Part shown: one piece after another, positions 49,578 through 58,238 of the stretch
Layout of the letters: each line of letters begins with the position of its first letter
Position numbering within the stretch: position 1 is the first letter of the stretch
Origin: Flavobacterium resistens
Lineage (GTDB): Bacteria; Bacteroidota; Bacteroidia; Flavobacteriales; Flavobacteriaceae
Direction: 5' to 3'
Length of the DNA stretch: 64,000 nt
Assembly: GCF_900182645.1 (NCBI RefSeq)
Contig: NZ_FXTA01000001.1
Location: forward strand, 1-64,000
Notes under the pieces: model-generated
The model's input: only the letters and a program-made list of their open reading frames with translations
Database searches by the model: none
What the model was told of the DNA's origin: nothing
Position numbers and translations under genes: made by a program

Positions 49578-51410
49578 TTATTTATAATCTACAATTCTTG
49601 GTTTTGACAGCTCAAAATTCATTAATCCAAAATCTGTTGTTTCAAAAGTATTGGTTTTAAAAACATTATCTCCTTCAAATGGAATAGTAGGGTAGTATGA
49701 CAAGGATAATTGAAAAGAACTGAATACTAAATAATCGTTACTTACTATTACACCGAGCGTAAATTTTGAATAGGCCTTGTTTCTGCCCATCGCATTATTC
49801 GGACTTCCTAAAACGGCTATTGAATAATTGAAAAATGGATTTAAACGAAATCCAAGAAGTGCATTCGGAGAATAAGTTTGCGTCTGTAATGATAAAATCA
49901 TCTTGTTGGTTCCGTAAATGGCGCTGTTGAATCCAGCTAAACCATTTTCTTCATTTATATTCAATTGATCTCCAATAATATCCTCACGGTTAATGCCAAT
50001 AACCATTTTTGGATTCACAAATTGTCTTAATTTCCAAGTTCCAATGCTGTAAAGCTTCGTAAAATAGTTGGTTTCTACAGAAAATGCTGTTTCATAAGTT
50101 TTTGAGTCATGAAAAAAGGTTCCGCCTTCAAAATTAGCACTCAAAAATCCTAATCTATAATAATTACCAAATGAAAACTGACCGCCAACATAAGGTCTCC
50201 ACATTTGATTTTTATATTGATAGCCTAAAGTAACACCATAAATTCGGCCAATAGGAACGTCTTCAGTCTGGCCATTTCTAAAAATATAATTGTCTTTAAT
50301 AAATTTTCGTGTATTAATTCCAATTCCGGATAAAATAAGTTTTTGATCAGAATAAAAATGAGTTGGATCATATAAATCTGTTGGACTTTCGCTATAATTT
50401 ACATTCAGAAATCGGCCGGAAACAATTAAATTGGTAATTCCTTTGTCTTCGTCTTCAAAAACTTTAGAAGCTTTTCCTGCCCAAAAATCCTGAAAATTAT
50501 ATTTGAAAGGTTGATACGCATAAGACATATCGGGAGCCTGCAAAGTATCTTTCCTGAAGTTCTGTCCAACATAAATTCCGCCAGCCCATTTGGTTAAAGG
50601 CGAATAAAACAATCGTTCGATATTGATGCTTTTGGTGTAATTGTTATCAAGATCCATTTTATAATTCAACGTTGTTCCGATATAAGTATTTTTAATATTT
50701 GGAACCGTATATGTGACATCGTTACCATTTGCACCATCACTAAAACGATTTGTAAAGCGATATTCGAGTTGCTGGCCAGATCCAAAGAAATCTTTTTCCT
50801 TAAATCCAACAGAAACTTGATTACTGGAAATTGAAAATCGCGGAATCGTGCTCCAAGAATCCAAAACTCTGATAGTAACATCAACAGAATCTGATGCCAT
50901 TCCGGCTAATTGATGTGTAATCCGAACTGCTGTTACATACTTTTGAGATCGAATTAAACGTTCTGTTTCTTGTACTTTATAACTGTCGTAAACACTATTT
51001 CTTTTGAATAAAAGTAAATTGTAAATGGCAATTTTTTTGGTTTTTAAATGAAGTCGGTTTCCTGTTCGTTCTCCCCAATTTTTTGGCGTTTGCGTTGTAT
51101 CTACAACAGAATGTCCAAATGGATCTAACGTAACGATATTTATTTTACGAATGATTTTACCATCATAATTTGATGTATCGCTTGGTATTAGGAGTTCTTC
51201 TTTCTTTTTTGGCTTATTGGTTCTAAAAAAGAGTTTATGCATGGCTTTTGTGAAATTGTTCTTTTTCGAATAATTTCGGATTCGGTCATAAACCTGAGTT
51301 GAATCTTTTTTTACTGTAGGATCTTTTTTTGTTTTATCTGATTGTCCATGAATGCTTTGTAAACAAAAGCAAAACAATAGAAAAACGATTATTTTTTTGT
51401 TTAGAAACAT
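49578..51410 (-). CDS. Omp85/BamA-like outer-membrane protein
   Basis: A 610-residue protein with a signal peptide (about 1-22), a Lys-rich linker (25-70), a POTRA-like region (about 85-195, with KIIRKINIVTLDPFG and the VDVTIRVLDSWS end strand), then a transmembrane beta-barrel of about 400 residues rich in Tyr and Asn with alternating hydrophobic strands. This is the layout of the Omp85 superfamily, with probably one or two POTRA domains. It could insert or translocate a specific partner protein. It is next to an AI-2E-type permease but in a separate reading unit. Confidence 0.75.
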   Translation of the reverse strand: MFLNKKIIVFLLFCFCLQSIHGQSDKTKKDPTVKKDSTQVYDRIRNYSKKNNFTKAMHKLFFRTNKPKKKEELLIPSDTSNYDGKIIRKINIVTLDPFGHSVVDTTQTPKNWGERTGNRLHLKTKKIAIYNLLLFKRNSVYDSYKVQETERLIRSQKYVTAVRITHQLAGMASDSVDVTIRVLDSWSTIPRFSISSNQVSVGFKEKDFFGSGQQLEYRFTNRFSDGANGNDVTYTVPNIKNTYIGTTLNYKMDLDNNYTKSINIERLFYSPLTKWAGGIYVGQNFRKDTLQAPDMSYAYQPFKYNFQDFWAGKASKVFEDEDKGITNLIVSGRFLNVNYSESPTDLYDPTHFYSDQKLILSGIGINTRKFIKDNYIFRNGQTEDVPIGRIYGVTLGYQYKNQMWRPYVGGQFSFGNYYRLGFLSANFEGGTFFHDSKTYETAFSVETNYFTKLYSIGTWKLRQFVNPKMVIGINREDIIGDQLNINEENGLAGFNSAIYGTNKMILSLQTQTYSPNALLGFRLNPFFNYSIAVLGSPNNAMGRNKAYSKFTLGVIVSNDYLVFSSFQLSLSYYPTIPFEGDNVFKTNTFETTDFGLMNFELSKPRIVDYK

Positions 51411-51494
51411 TCAGATTCTTTTCTCTTATTTAAACACGATTTATAATATGAATATAGGCTAAATATTAGTGCTATTTTTAAAATTAACTGTTTT

Positions 51495-52595
51495 TTAGCT
51501 TTCAATTTTAGCTTTTCGAACCCTCCAGGTAAATTTTCTTGGCACATGATTTCCCATCAAATAACCCCAGGCTTCCATTGATTCTATTCGGTCAAAAATT
51601 ATTTTTAACATTGCCAAAAGCGGAATCGCTAAAAACATTCCCGAAATCCCTGCAGCAGCGCCACCAATAATAATTCCTATGATGGAAACAAAAGCATTAA
51701 TTTCAACTTTAGAATTTATAATTAACGGAACTAATAAGTTGTTGTCAATTAGCTGAACAATAATATTTACGATTAAAATCCCCAATATAATTGACGTTTC
51801 TCCAGTTCCGGTTAATGAAGCCAAAACTGTAATTATTCCTGCAATAAATATTCCGATGTAGGGAATAAGATTTAAAATTCCGGTTATCAATCCCAATAAA
51901 ATGAAATATTTTATTCCAATGATCCAAAGTCCTAAACTTGTTAAAACGGCTACTGTAGTCATTTCTAACAAAAGACCAACAATGTAATTATTTATAGAAA
52001 CTTTGATTTGCGATAAAATATCTTTTAGAGCCGAATGGTTTTCTTTGCTGATCAATTTGGCTAAAAAAAGAATAAAATGATCTTTATAAATTAAAAACAG
52101 AAAAGTATAAATTGGAATTATAGTGCAGTCTAAAAGCAAATCGGTTATGGAAATCAGTGCCGAACCAATTGTCGCATTTCCATTTTTGACCGAATCTTTA
52201 GTTACATTATCTATATATTTTTTTTGTTCCCCAATGCTGACATTAAAATTGTCTTTAATGAATTTATGAATGTCGACGATAAAAGCATTTGCATTTTTTT
52301 TGATGGTATCAAAATCATTTGCCATATCTGTTACTTCGTAGGAGATAAAAACCAAAATCCCAATAATAAAAGCAGCAAAAGTCAAAACACAGATAATTGC
52401 GGCAAGATGTCTTGGAAATTTTAATCTTACATTAAAAAAGGTAAATATCGGCAGTAATAAAACAGCAAATAAAAATGCCATGAGTACAGGCGTGATAACA
52501 TCTTTTGCAATGCAGAAAATATAGGCAAACGAAATCAAACTTATTAATATGCAGGCAAGCTTTGCATAAAAAGGTAATTTTATAGGCTGAGTCAT
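51495..52595 (-). CDS. AI-2E-family (PerM-like) permease
   Basis: A 366-residue inner-membrane protein with about eight hydrophobic segments and the central soluble loop expected for AI-2E/PerM proteins. Signature pieces are LNLIPYIGIFIAGIITVLASL (given as PYIGIFIAGIITV) and NLLVPLIINSKVEINAFVS, near the ends of helices 5 and 6. Family members export signalling molecules or ions and some work as sodium/proton antiporters; the substrate here is unknown. Confidence 0.88.
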   Translation of the reverse strand: MTQPIKLPFYAKLACILISLISFAYIFCIAKDVITPVLMAFLFAVLLLPIFTFFNVRLKFPRHLAAIICVLTFAAFIIGILVFISYEVTDMANDFDTIKKNANAFIVDIHKFIKDNFNVSIGEQKKYIDNVTKDSVKNGNATIGSALISITDLLLDCTIIPIYTFLFLIYKDHFILFLAKLISKENHSALKDILSQIKVSINNYIVGLLLEMTTVAVLTSLGLWIIGIKYFILLGLITGILNLIPYIGIFIAGIITVLASLTGTGETSIILGILIVNIIVQLIDNNLLVPLIINSKVEINAFVSIIGIIIGGAAAGISGMFLAIPLLAMLKIIFDRIESMEAWGYLMGNHVPRKFTWRVRKAKIES

Positions 52596-52702
52596 TTTTG
52601 TGAATTTTGAATAAAGTAAATTGGCTAAACAAATATTACATTTAAAATCAGTAATTCTGTTTTAGGTTTTTTAATTTACGTTATAAAATTTCCATTCAAA
52701 AT

Positions 52703-53233
52703 TTAGTCAAAAAACTCTTTTTCCTCGTATTGTACTGGCATTATCGAAATTCCTTTTTGAAGCAAAAGATTATTTGGAAAAATAATTCGCTCGCCTTCTT
52801 TGGTTTTTAAGTTCACATGGAAAGCGCTGATGTCTTCAATTTCAGCTTCAATAGGGAAATCTTTATCGTGGATTTTTATAGTATCTCCGATTCTAAAAGG
52901 AAATGAAAAAAACAAAATCATTCCGGAAGTTATATTGCTTAAAATAGACCATTGCGCAAACATAGCAACGCCAATTACAGTTGCAATAGAAGAAACAGTG
53001 ATAAAAATATCCTTAGTGTCGACGCCCCAAATTACAATCAGACTAATAGTAACCAATATATTCATTAAAATGTGAACATATTTAATAACCAGATTTGTTC
53101 TGTGTTCTAATAATTGACTGCTGCTGGCATAGCGTCTGATTAGTTTCGCAACGATTATTCTTAAAGCAACTAAAATTAATAGAAGAATAAGGGTAGCAAA
53201 TATTTCCTGGCTATATTCTTTAAAAGAAAACAT
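52703..53233 (-). CDS. Small MscS-family mechanosensitive channel
   Basis: A 176-residue MscS-type channel subunit. Three hydrophobic helices (about 10-28, 52-68, 80-110) precede the beta domain with SFPFRIGDTIKI and LKTKEGERIIFPNN. The pore helix is read as SIATVIGVAMFAQWSILSNITSGM. It lacks the large C-terminal alpha/beta cage of E. coli MscS, so it is short. It would open on membrane tension during hypo-osmotic shock. It is the last gene of the DUF2520-KdsC-UbiA-Maf-MscS operon, 10 bases after maf. Confidence 0.85.
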   Translation of the reverse strand: MFSFKEYSQEIFATLILLLILVALRIIVAKLIRRYASSSQLLEHRTNLVIKYVHILMNILVTISLIVIWGVDTKDIFITVSSIATVIGVAMFAQWSILSNITSGMILFFSFPFRIGDTIKIHDKDFPIEAEIEDISAFHVNLKTKEGERIIFPNNLLLQKGISIMPVQYEEKEFFD

Positions 53234-53243
53234 AAGATAATTT

Positions 53244-53828
53244 TTATACTAAAGTACTCAAATATTCGTAAACTTTAGCAGTCGGGAGCCCCATAACATT
53301 GGTGTAAGAGCCTTCAACTTTTGCAACAGCCATAAAACCAAACCATTCCTGAATGCCATAAGCTCCAGCTTTGTCATAAGGTTTGTAATTTTCAATATAA
53401 TACAAAATGGCTTCGTCTGATAAATCGTTAAATGTTACTTTTGTTACATCGTTTATCACGGTAGAAGTATTTTCTGTTCTAAAACAAACAGATGTAAATA
53501 CTTCATGTGTTGCATTAGACATCGATTTAATCATTTCAAAAGCTTCTTCAGCATTTTTTGGTTTTCCTAAAGCTTTATTTTGATGCCAAACGATAGTGTC
53601 GCTAGTGACCAATATTTCATTTTCTTTTAATTCACCATCAAATGCACTGGCTTTTAATGCTGCAAGATAATCTGTAATTTCAGCAGCTTCTAATTCAGGC
53701 GGATAAACTTCTTCAATATCTTTTAATCGAATTTCGAAATCAAGATCCAAATCCTTAAAAAATTGCTGTCTCCTTGGTGATCCTGAAGCAAGAATCAAAG
53801 TATATTTTTTTAGTTTTTCTTTAAGCAT
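53244..53828 (-). CDS. maf: Maf-family nucleoside triphosphate pyrophosphatase
   Basis: A 194-residue Maf/Ham1-like enzyme. The N-terminal ILASGSPRRQQFF (12-24) and the LVTSDTIVWH segment with the catalytic Asp are characteristic, as is the C-terminal SYTNVMGLPT. Maf proteins hydrolyse dTTP, UTP or modified NTPs such as m5UTP, protecting against their incorporation. It overlaps the UbiA gene by 8 bases and is followed by the MscS gene 10 bases later. Confidence 0.92.
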   Translation of the reverse strand: MLKEKLKKYTLILASGSPRRQQFFKDLDLDFEIRLKDIEEVYPPELEAAEITDYLAALKASAFDGELKENEILVTSDTIVWHQNKALGKPKNAEEAFEMIKSMSNATHEVFTSVCFRTENTSTVINDVTKVTFNDLSDEAILYYIENYKPYDKAGAYGIQEWFGFMAVAKVEGSYTNVMGLPTAKVYEYLSTLV

Positions 53829-54747
53829 TGTACTTGATGTTTAATGTAATTACAAGAATTGATAAAATTCCGAAAAGCAAGATTAGCTTTAAAACGGTAC
53901 TCAAATGATGGAATTCTTTTTGAGTTTTTGCTGTATAAATTTTTACAATAAAATATAATAGGGGAGCAAGAACAAAGGCGAAACTATATAAAGTGGCAAT
54001 ATAAAGTTTGTTCTGCATGAAATAAGTATTGATATAAAGCAAAGACAATACAAATGGAATTATAGCAAATCCTAAAGCGATTTTTGCGGCTCTGCTAATC
54101 CCAATTGCAATTGGCAAAGTGTTCATTCCTTGGTTGTAATCACCATTTACATCTTCAATATCTTTAACTATTTCTCTAATAAAATTGATCATAAATGCAA
54201 AAAGAGCATAATCAATCAAAATCGAAAAAAGACTCGCCATTTGCGCTTGATTCTCAGCATTTGTTGCAGGAAACAAATCAAAAATTCCGATGATAATAAC
54301 GCTTAAAGCCAATAAAAGAGCTACGATAAAGTTTCCTAAAATCATGATTTGCTTTAAACTTGTAGAATAAAAATAAAGCAAAGACGCAATCAAAATAAAA
54401 ACTGTTGCAAAACTCGGTCTCAAAATGACATTTGACAAATAAAAACCAATAGCTACACCAGTAATATTCAGTCCGATATAAATATTATAGGCTCTGGCTT
54501 CAGAAATTCCTTTGCCAATAATAACGTTATTTGGCTTGTTGATCGAATCTGTTGCGACATCAAAAATATCGTTGATTACATAACCTGCAGCTGCTAATAA
54601 AACAGTGCTTAAAATCAATAATCCGTATTGCCAGTCGGCCAAAGCCAATGGAATATTTTGCTGTTTTAAAAAAGCATAACGAAATAAAACCTGCATAAAA
54701 GCAAGCATCAATAAGTTTTGATATCGAACGAGTTTTAAGTATTTCAT
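53821..54747 (-). CDS. UbiA-superfamily prenyltransferase
   Basis: A 308-residue membrane enzyme with about nine hydrophobic segments and two Asp-rich motifs that bind the prenyl diphosphate: NDIFDVATD at 59-67 and DIEDVNGDYNQG in the second half. In flavobacteria this gene is often annotated as geranylgeranylglycerol-phosphate geranylgeranyltransferase, but the actual acceptor is unproven. A role in quinone or lipid prenylation is plausible. It overlaps maf by 8 bases. The 64-base gap before it carries CTAAG repeat words. Confidence 0.82.
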   Translation of the reverse strand: MKYLKLVRYQNLLMLAFMQVLFRYAFLKQQNIPLALADWQYGLLILSTVLLAAAGYVINDIFDVATDSINKPNNVIIGKGISEARAYNIYIGLNITGVAIGFYLSNVILRPSFATVFILIASLLYFYSTSLKQIMILGNFIVALLLALSVIIIGIFDLFPATNAENQAQMASLFSILIDYALFAFMINFIREIVKDIEDVNGDYNQGMNTLPIAIGISRAAKIALGFAIIPFVLSLLYINTYFMQNKLYIATLYSFAFVLAPLLYFIVKIYTAKTQKEFHHLSTVLKLILLFGILSILVITLNIKYNA

Positions 54748-54811
54748 TTTTTCAAAGGTTCTAAGTAGCTTGGGGCTAAGTTGCTAAGTTTTTTATATAA
54801 TTGATAACTAT

Positions 54812-55339
54812 TTAATCGTGTTTTCCATTAAAATATTCCATCCATTTTCCTTGTACTTTCATTACTTGCTCAATAACGTCACGTGCTGCACCGCGTCCGC
54901 CTTTTACGTGTGAGATATATCGGCAAATGTTTTTGATTTCCGGGCTTGCGTCTTGTGGGCAAGTTGGTAATCCTACTAATTTCATTACATGAAAATCAGG
55001 AATATCGTCTCCCATGTAAAGCACTTGTTCTGGTTTAATATTATTACTATTTGTATAATCTTTAAAAGTCTGAACTTTATCAGGAGTTCCTAAATGAACA
55101 TCTTTAATACCTAAATTGTTTAAACGAATACGAACGCCTTCATTGCTTCCGCCAGAAATAATACAGACATTATAACCGCTTTCAATCGCAGCTTTCATTG
55201 CATAACCGTCACGAATGTTCATTGTTCGAAGCATTTCGCCTTCATTGGTTACAAAAACAGAACTGTCTGTAAGTACGCCATCAACATCAAAAACAAATGT
55301 TGTGATGTCATTCATTATTTCTTTATAACTTTTTGCCAT
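54812..55339 (-). CDS. kdsC: KdsC-like HAD phosphatase (Kdo-8-phosphate phosphatase type)
   Basis: A 175-residue type C0 HAD phosphatase without a cap domain. Motif I is FVFDVDGVLTDSS with Asp18 and Asp20; further motifs are CIISGGSNEGV and YMGDDIPD. KdsC removes phosphate from Kdo-8-phosphate in lipopolysaccharide inner-core synthesis, although similar enzymes act on N-acylneuraminate-9-phosphate. It overlaps the DUF2520 gene by 17 bases if the ATG at 55339 is used; an ATG at 55315 (MNDITTF) would leave an 7-base gap. The first is preferred because its MAKSYKEIM opening is common in relatives. Confidence 0.85.
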   Translation of the reverse strand: MAKSYKEIMNDITTFVFDVDGVLTDSSVFVTNEGEMLRTMNIRDGYAMKAAIESGYNVCIISGGSNEGVRIRLNNLGIKDVHLGTPDKVQTFKDYTNSNNIKPEQVLYMGDDIPDFHVMKLVGLPTCPQDASPEIKNICRYISHVKGGRGAARDVIEQVMKVQGKWMEYFNGKHD

Positions 55340-56084
55340 TATTTTGAATAGATTGTGTGAGTATATTATAAATGTTTTTTTGATTTTCGTTGTTTAAAAA
55401 CGCTAAATGCGCTTCTATAGTATTAGAATCGTTTCGCTTTGCTGGTCCGGTTTGCGCATCGATTGGATCCAATGTATTGATTTTTTCAGCGGTTTCCTGA
55501 ATTAAAGGTTTTAATACTTCAAAAAGAACACGGTGTTCATCACAGATTTCCTGTCCAATTTGATACAAATGATTCGTAAAGTTATTTACAAAAACGGCTG
55601 CGACATGTAATGCTTTTCGTTGTTCCGAATCAATAGCAAAAACAGCATTTGAAATGGTTTTTGCTGTTTTTTCCAATAAATCAAAATCGGCACTATTTTC
55701 TGCTTCCAAACACATTGGAATTACTGAAAAATTTACGGCTTTGTTTTTAGAAAAAGACTGAAGCGGATAAAAAACTCCTCGTCTGTTTTTGGATTCTAGA
55801 GTATCAAGAGGCGCGGCGCCAGAAGTATGAACTACAAGTTGATTTTGAAAAGATAATTGTTGTGAGACTTCACCAATTGCATTATCCGAAACTGCAATGA
55901 TATATAAATCTGCTGGTTTTAAGTTAATTAAATCAGTTGTGATTTTGTCTTCATTAATAAGAGAAACCAAAACTTCCTTTTTTCTCGAAAATACCTGCAC
56001 AATTTCGACAGCTTCACTTTTTGTGAAAGCCTTTATTAAATGTTGTGCAACATTCCCAGAGCCAATTATCGATAGTCGAATCAT
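55323..56084 (-). CDS. Rossmann-like and DUF2520 domain protein
   Basis: A 253-residue protein with an NAD(P)-type Rossmann start (IIGSGNVAQHL, Gly8-Gly10) and the DUF2520 C-terminal helical domain (KALHVAAVFVNNFTNHLY is the clearest part). The fold is that of 6-phosphogluconate dehydrogenase-like or pyrroline-carboxylate reductase-like enzymes, but the function is not known. It leads the operon KdsC-UbiA-Maf-MscS. A -7-like box TAATTTTG (56096-56089, minus strand) sits just before its ATG, without a good TTG partner. Confidence 0.85.
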   Translation of the reverse strand: MIRLSIIGSGNVAQHLIKAFTKSEAVEIVQVFSRKKEVLVSLINEDKITTDLINLKPADLYIIAVSDNAIGEVSQQLSFQNQLVVHTSGAAPLDTLESKNRRGVFYPLQSFSKNKAVNFSVIPMCLEAENSADFDLLEKTAKTISNAVFAIDSEQRKALHVAAVFVNNFTNHLYQIGQEICDEHRVLFEVLKPLIQETAEKINTLDPIDAQTGPAKRNDSNTIEAHLAFLNNENQKNIYNILTQSIQNNGKKL

Positions 56085-56184
56085 AGCACAAAATTAACAT
56101 TATTTTTTTGAAATGTAGTTCGGTTTAATTTCGTTTAAGGTCAATTTCAAATTTCAATTATTAATTTAATTCTGATAAAATTAA

Positions 56185-56218
56185 AAACCCGCTTTTTTGT
56201 AATTAAAAAAGCGGGTTT
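56185..56218 (-). terminator. Terminator of the GH28 gene
   Basis: AAACCCGCTTTTTT (56185-56198) is perfectly complementary to AAAAAAGCGGGTTT (56205-56218), with a 6-base loop. It ends the minus-strand GH28 gene 22 bases past its stop and insulates the DUF2520 operon. Confidence 0.9.
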
Positions 56219-56239
56219 AGTTAATTGGTTTTAATGTTT

Positions 56240-57925
56240 TTAAAATTTTACAGCGCCTTTCGGAACTGTTTGATCAACAGTAATTTTTTTAGATAAATCA
56301 AAATTTGGATTTGAAATAAATTCTATATTCTGACTCACTTCGCCATTAATTGAGATTGCTTTCTCTGATTTTGAATTGAATTCAATATTTTTAAACGACA
56401 TATTTTTCCCGTTGTAAATTTCGAAAATTTCTGGTTTTTGAATATCTAATTTAACATTGCTGATTTTAATTCCGTTTGCATCAATTATTGAAAAACCATT
56501 TTCTGCTTTTGCAGTTAAGTTTGAAATTTCGATATTTTCAAGATTCATTTCTGGCAATCCTTGTAAAAATACTGCTTGATATGCACCGGCGATTGTGATG
56601 TTTTTAATCAAAATATTTTTGAATTGCGGTGTTTCTACATTCACTGGCATCATTTTGTTGGCTACTTTAGTTCCGCCTTCAGCTAATGTTTCAGCAATTG
56701 ATTTTCCTCCATAATATAAATCGAAAGAAATGGCCTGAGAAGGAATATCAGTCATATAAATATCAGAAATAAAGACATTTTCAACAATACCACCACGTCC
56801 GCGAGTACTTTTAAAACGTAATCCAACGTCAGTTCCCATAAAAGTGCAATTTGAAACATGAAGGTTTTTAACGCCTCCTGACATTTCGCTTCCTACTGTA
56901 ACACCGCCGTGACCATGATATACAATATTATTTTTAACAATGATATTTTCGCAAGGAACACCGCGGTCACGACCGTCTTTATCCTTTCCGGATTTAATGC
57001 AAATGGCATCATCGCCAACATCAAAACTTGAATTTTCTATTAAAACATTTTTGCAAGATTCAACATCAAGTCCGTCGCCATTTTGAGAATACCAAGGATT
57101 TCTAACAGTCAAATTTCTAATAATCAAATCTTCAACCATTAAAGGATGAATATTCCACGCTGGTGAATTTTGAAAAACCGGACCATCAAAAAGAACTCTT
57201 TTACTATTTTGAATACTTACCATTACAGGACGAAGAAAATCATGGATTTCTTCAAATTGTTCTTTCGTTTTTAAGTCTAAACGAACATTCTGATCTGCTC
57301 CAACAGAAGCTTTCATAAAAGTTTCAGATGGATACCAACTTTCTTTTTTATCATTTAAAACACCGCCAGAAGCTACAAATTTCTTCCATTGACTCTCAGT
57401 TAATTTGCTCTTTTTAACCTGTCTCCAAACTTCTCCAGAACCGTCCCAAACGCCATTTCCTGTAAAGGCTACGTTTTCCAGATTTTTGCCATAAATAGGG
57501 GAGATGCAGCGCCATGTGTTTAAACCTTCAAAACTGGTTTCAATAATTGGATACAAACTTTTATCAGTCGAAAATTTAATCAAAGCACCAGTTTCTGCAT
57601 GAAGTTCAATATTGCTTTTTAAAATAATCGGACCTGTAAGCCAGATTCCTGGTGGAATAATTAATTTTCCGCCTCCCTTTTTTGAAAGAGCATCTATAGC
57701 ATCGGCGAAAGCCTTTGAATTTAAAACATAACCGCCACTTACGGCACCAAAATCTTTTAGATTAACTGTGTTTTTTGGAATGACAGGTTCTTTTACTTTT
57801 TGCATTTTAAACTCAATATCAGAGTAAATAGTACTTGATTTTGAATTCTGCGCAAGTGTTTTGGAAGACCATCCAGACACAATAAGTGCGAGAAAAAGGA
57901 TAATGTTGATAGTTTTGGTTTTCAT
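56240..57925 (-). CDS. GH28 polygalacturonase-like pectinase
   Basis: A 561-residue exported enzyme with a signal peptide (about 1-25) and a right-handed beta-helix of the GH28 family, which hydrolyses pectin-type polygalacturonan. The active site is visible as NGDGLDV (282-288, Asp284), VGDDAICIKSG (303-313, Asp305 and Asp306) and YHGHGG (336-341, His339). An early HxE-type region with NSPAWNIHP (253-261) is typical of family members with an exo-type pocket. It stands alone with no SusC/SusD pair or sulfatase beside it. A perfect LacI-type palindrome lies 106 bases upstream. Confidence 0.9.
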   Translation of the reverse strand: MKTKTINIILFLALIVSGWSSKTLAQNSKSSTIYSDIEFKMQKVKEPVIPKNTVNLKDFGAVSGGYVLNSKAFADAIDALSKKGGGKLIIPPGIWLTGPIILKSNIELHAETGALIKFSTDKSLYPIIETSFEGLNTWRCISPIYGKNLENVAFTGNGVWDGSGEVWRQVKKSKLTESQWKKFVASGGVLNDKKESWYPSETFMKASVGADQNVRLDLKTKEQFEEIHDFLRPVMVSIQNSKRVLFDGPVFQNSPAWNIHPLMVEDLIIRNLTVRNPWYSQNGDGLDVESCKNVLIENSSFDVGDDAICIKSGKDKDGRDRGVPCENIIVKNNIVYHGHGGVTVGSEMSGGVKNLHVSNCTFMGTDVGLRFKSTRGRGGIVENVFISDIYMTDIPSQAISFDLYYGGKSIAETLAEGGTKVANKMMPVNVETPQFKNILIKNITIAGAYQAVFLQGLPEMNLENIEISNLTAKAENGFSIIDANGIKISNVKLDIQKPEIFEIYNGKNMSFKNIEFNSKSEKAISINGEVSQNIEFISNPNFDLSKKITVDQTVPKGAVKF

Positions 57926-58030
57926 TTTTAATTATTTTGTAAAGAGATAGTTAATAGTCGAATATTTAATTAAAAGTTCTTTTTTTGCGAAAAATCATAA
58001 TAAGAACTTAAAAAACAGATAAATTTAAAA

Positions 58031-58044
58031 TGTAATCGATTACA
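58031..58044. promoter_or_regulatory. Perfect palindrome of LacI-family operator type
   Basis: TGTAATCGATTACA is a perfect 14-bp palindrome with the central CG step typical of LacI-family operators. It is 106 bases from the GH28 start and 195 from the ccsBA start, so it more likely controls the pectinase gene. No LacI-type gene is present in the window. Confidence 0.55.
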
Positions 58045-58178
58045 CAAATCTATGAAAAAATATCAATATTCAAAGAAATTATTAAACTGTTTGGTTTTGT
58101 AGTAATTAATTTACGCAAAAGCTTTGTTTCAATAAAAAAACATGCCATATTTTAGTTTTTATTAACAAATGACAAATA

Positions 58179-58207
58179 TTGGAAGTCAACATTTTTAAGT
58201 ACTTTTG
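58179..58207 (+). promoter_or_regulatory. Promoter of ccsBA
   Basis: TTG (58179-58181), an 18-base spacer and TACTTTTG (58200-58207) match the Bacteroidota promoter consensus. The TTG is also the first codon of a 20-residue longer reading frame, which argues that the longer start is not used. Confidence 0.75.
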
Positions 58208-58238
58208 TGGCACTTTTATACAATGTAATTCCTCAAAA

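Larger units (their letters stand above)
57926..58238. other. 312-base divergent intergenic region between GH28 and ccsBA
   Basis: Divergent spacer. It contains a LacI-type palindrome (58031-58044), the ccsBA promoter (58179-58207) and otherwise only A+T-rich sequence. A -7 box for the GH28 gene could not be found. Confidence 0.6.

Noticed and set aside
56240..57925. Polysaccharide utilisation locus around the GH28 enzyme
   Set aside because: No SusC/SusD pair, sulfatase or further glycosidase lies next to it.
57926..58178. Possible integration or attachment site in the large divergent gap
   Set aside because: No tRNA gene, direct repeat or integrase is present; the palindrome is better explained as an operator.
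58179..58238. Extended N-terminus of CcsBA from a TTG codon
   Set aside because: The extension contains the complete promoter; it cannot be transcribed from it.
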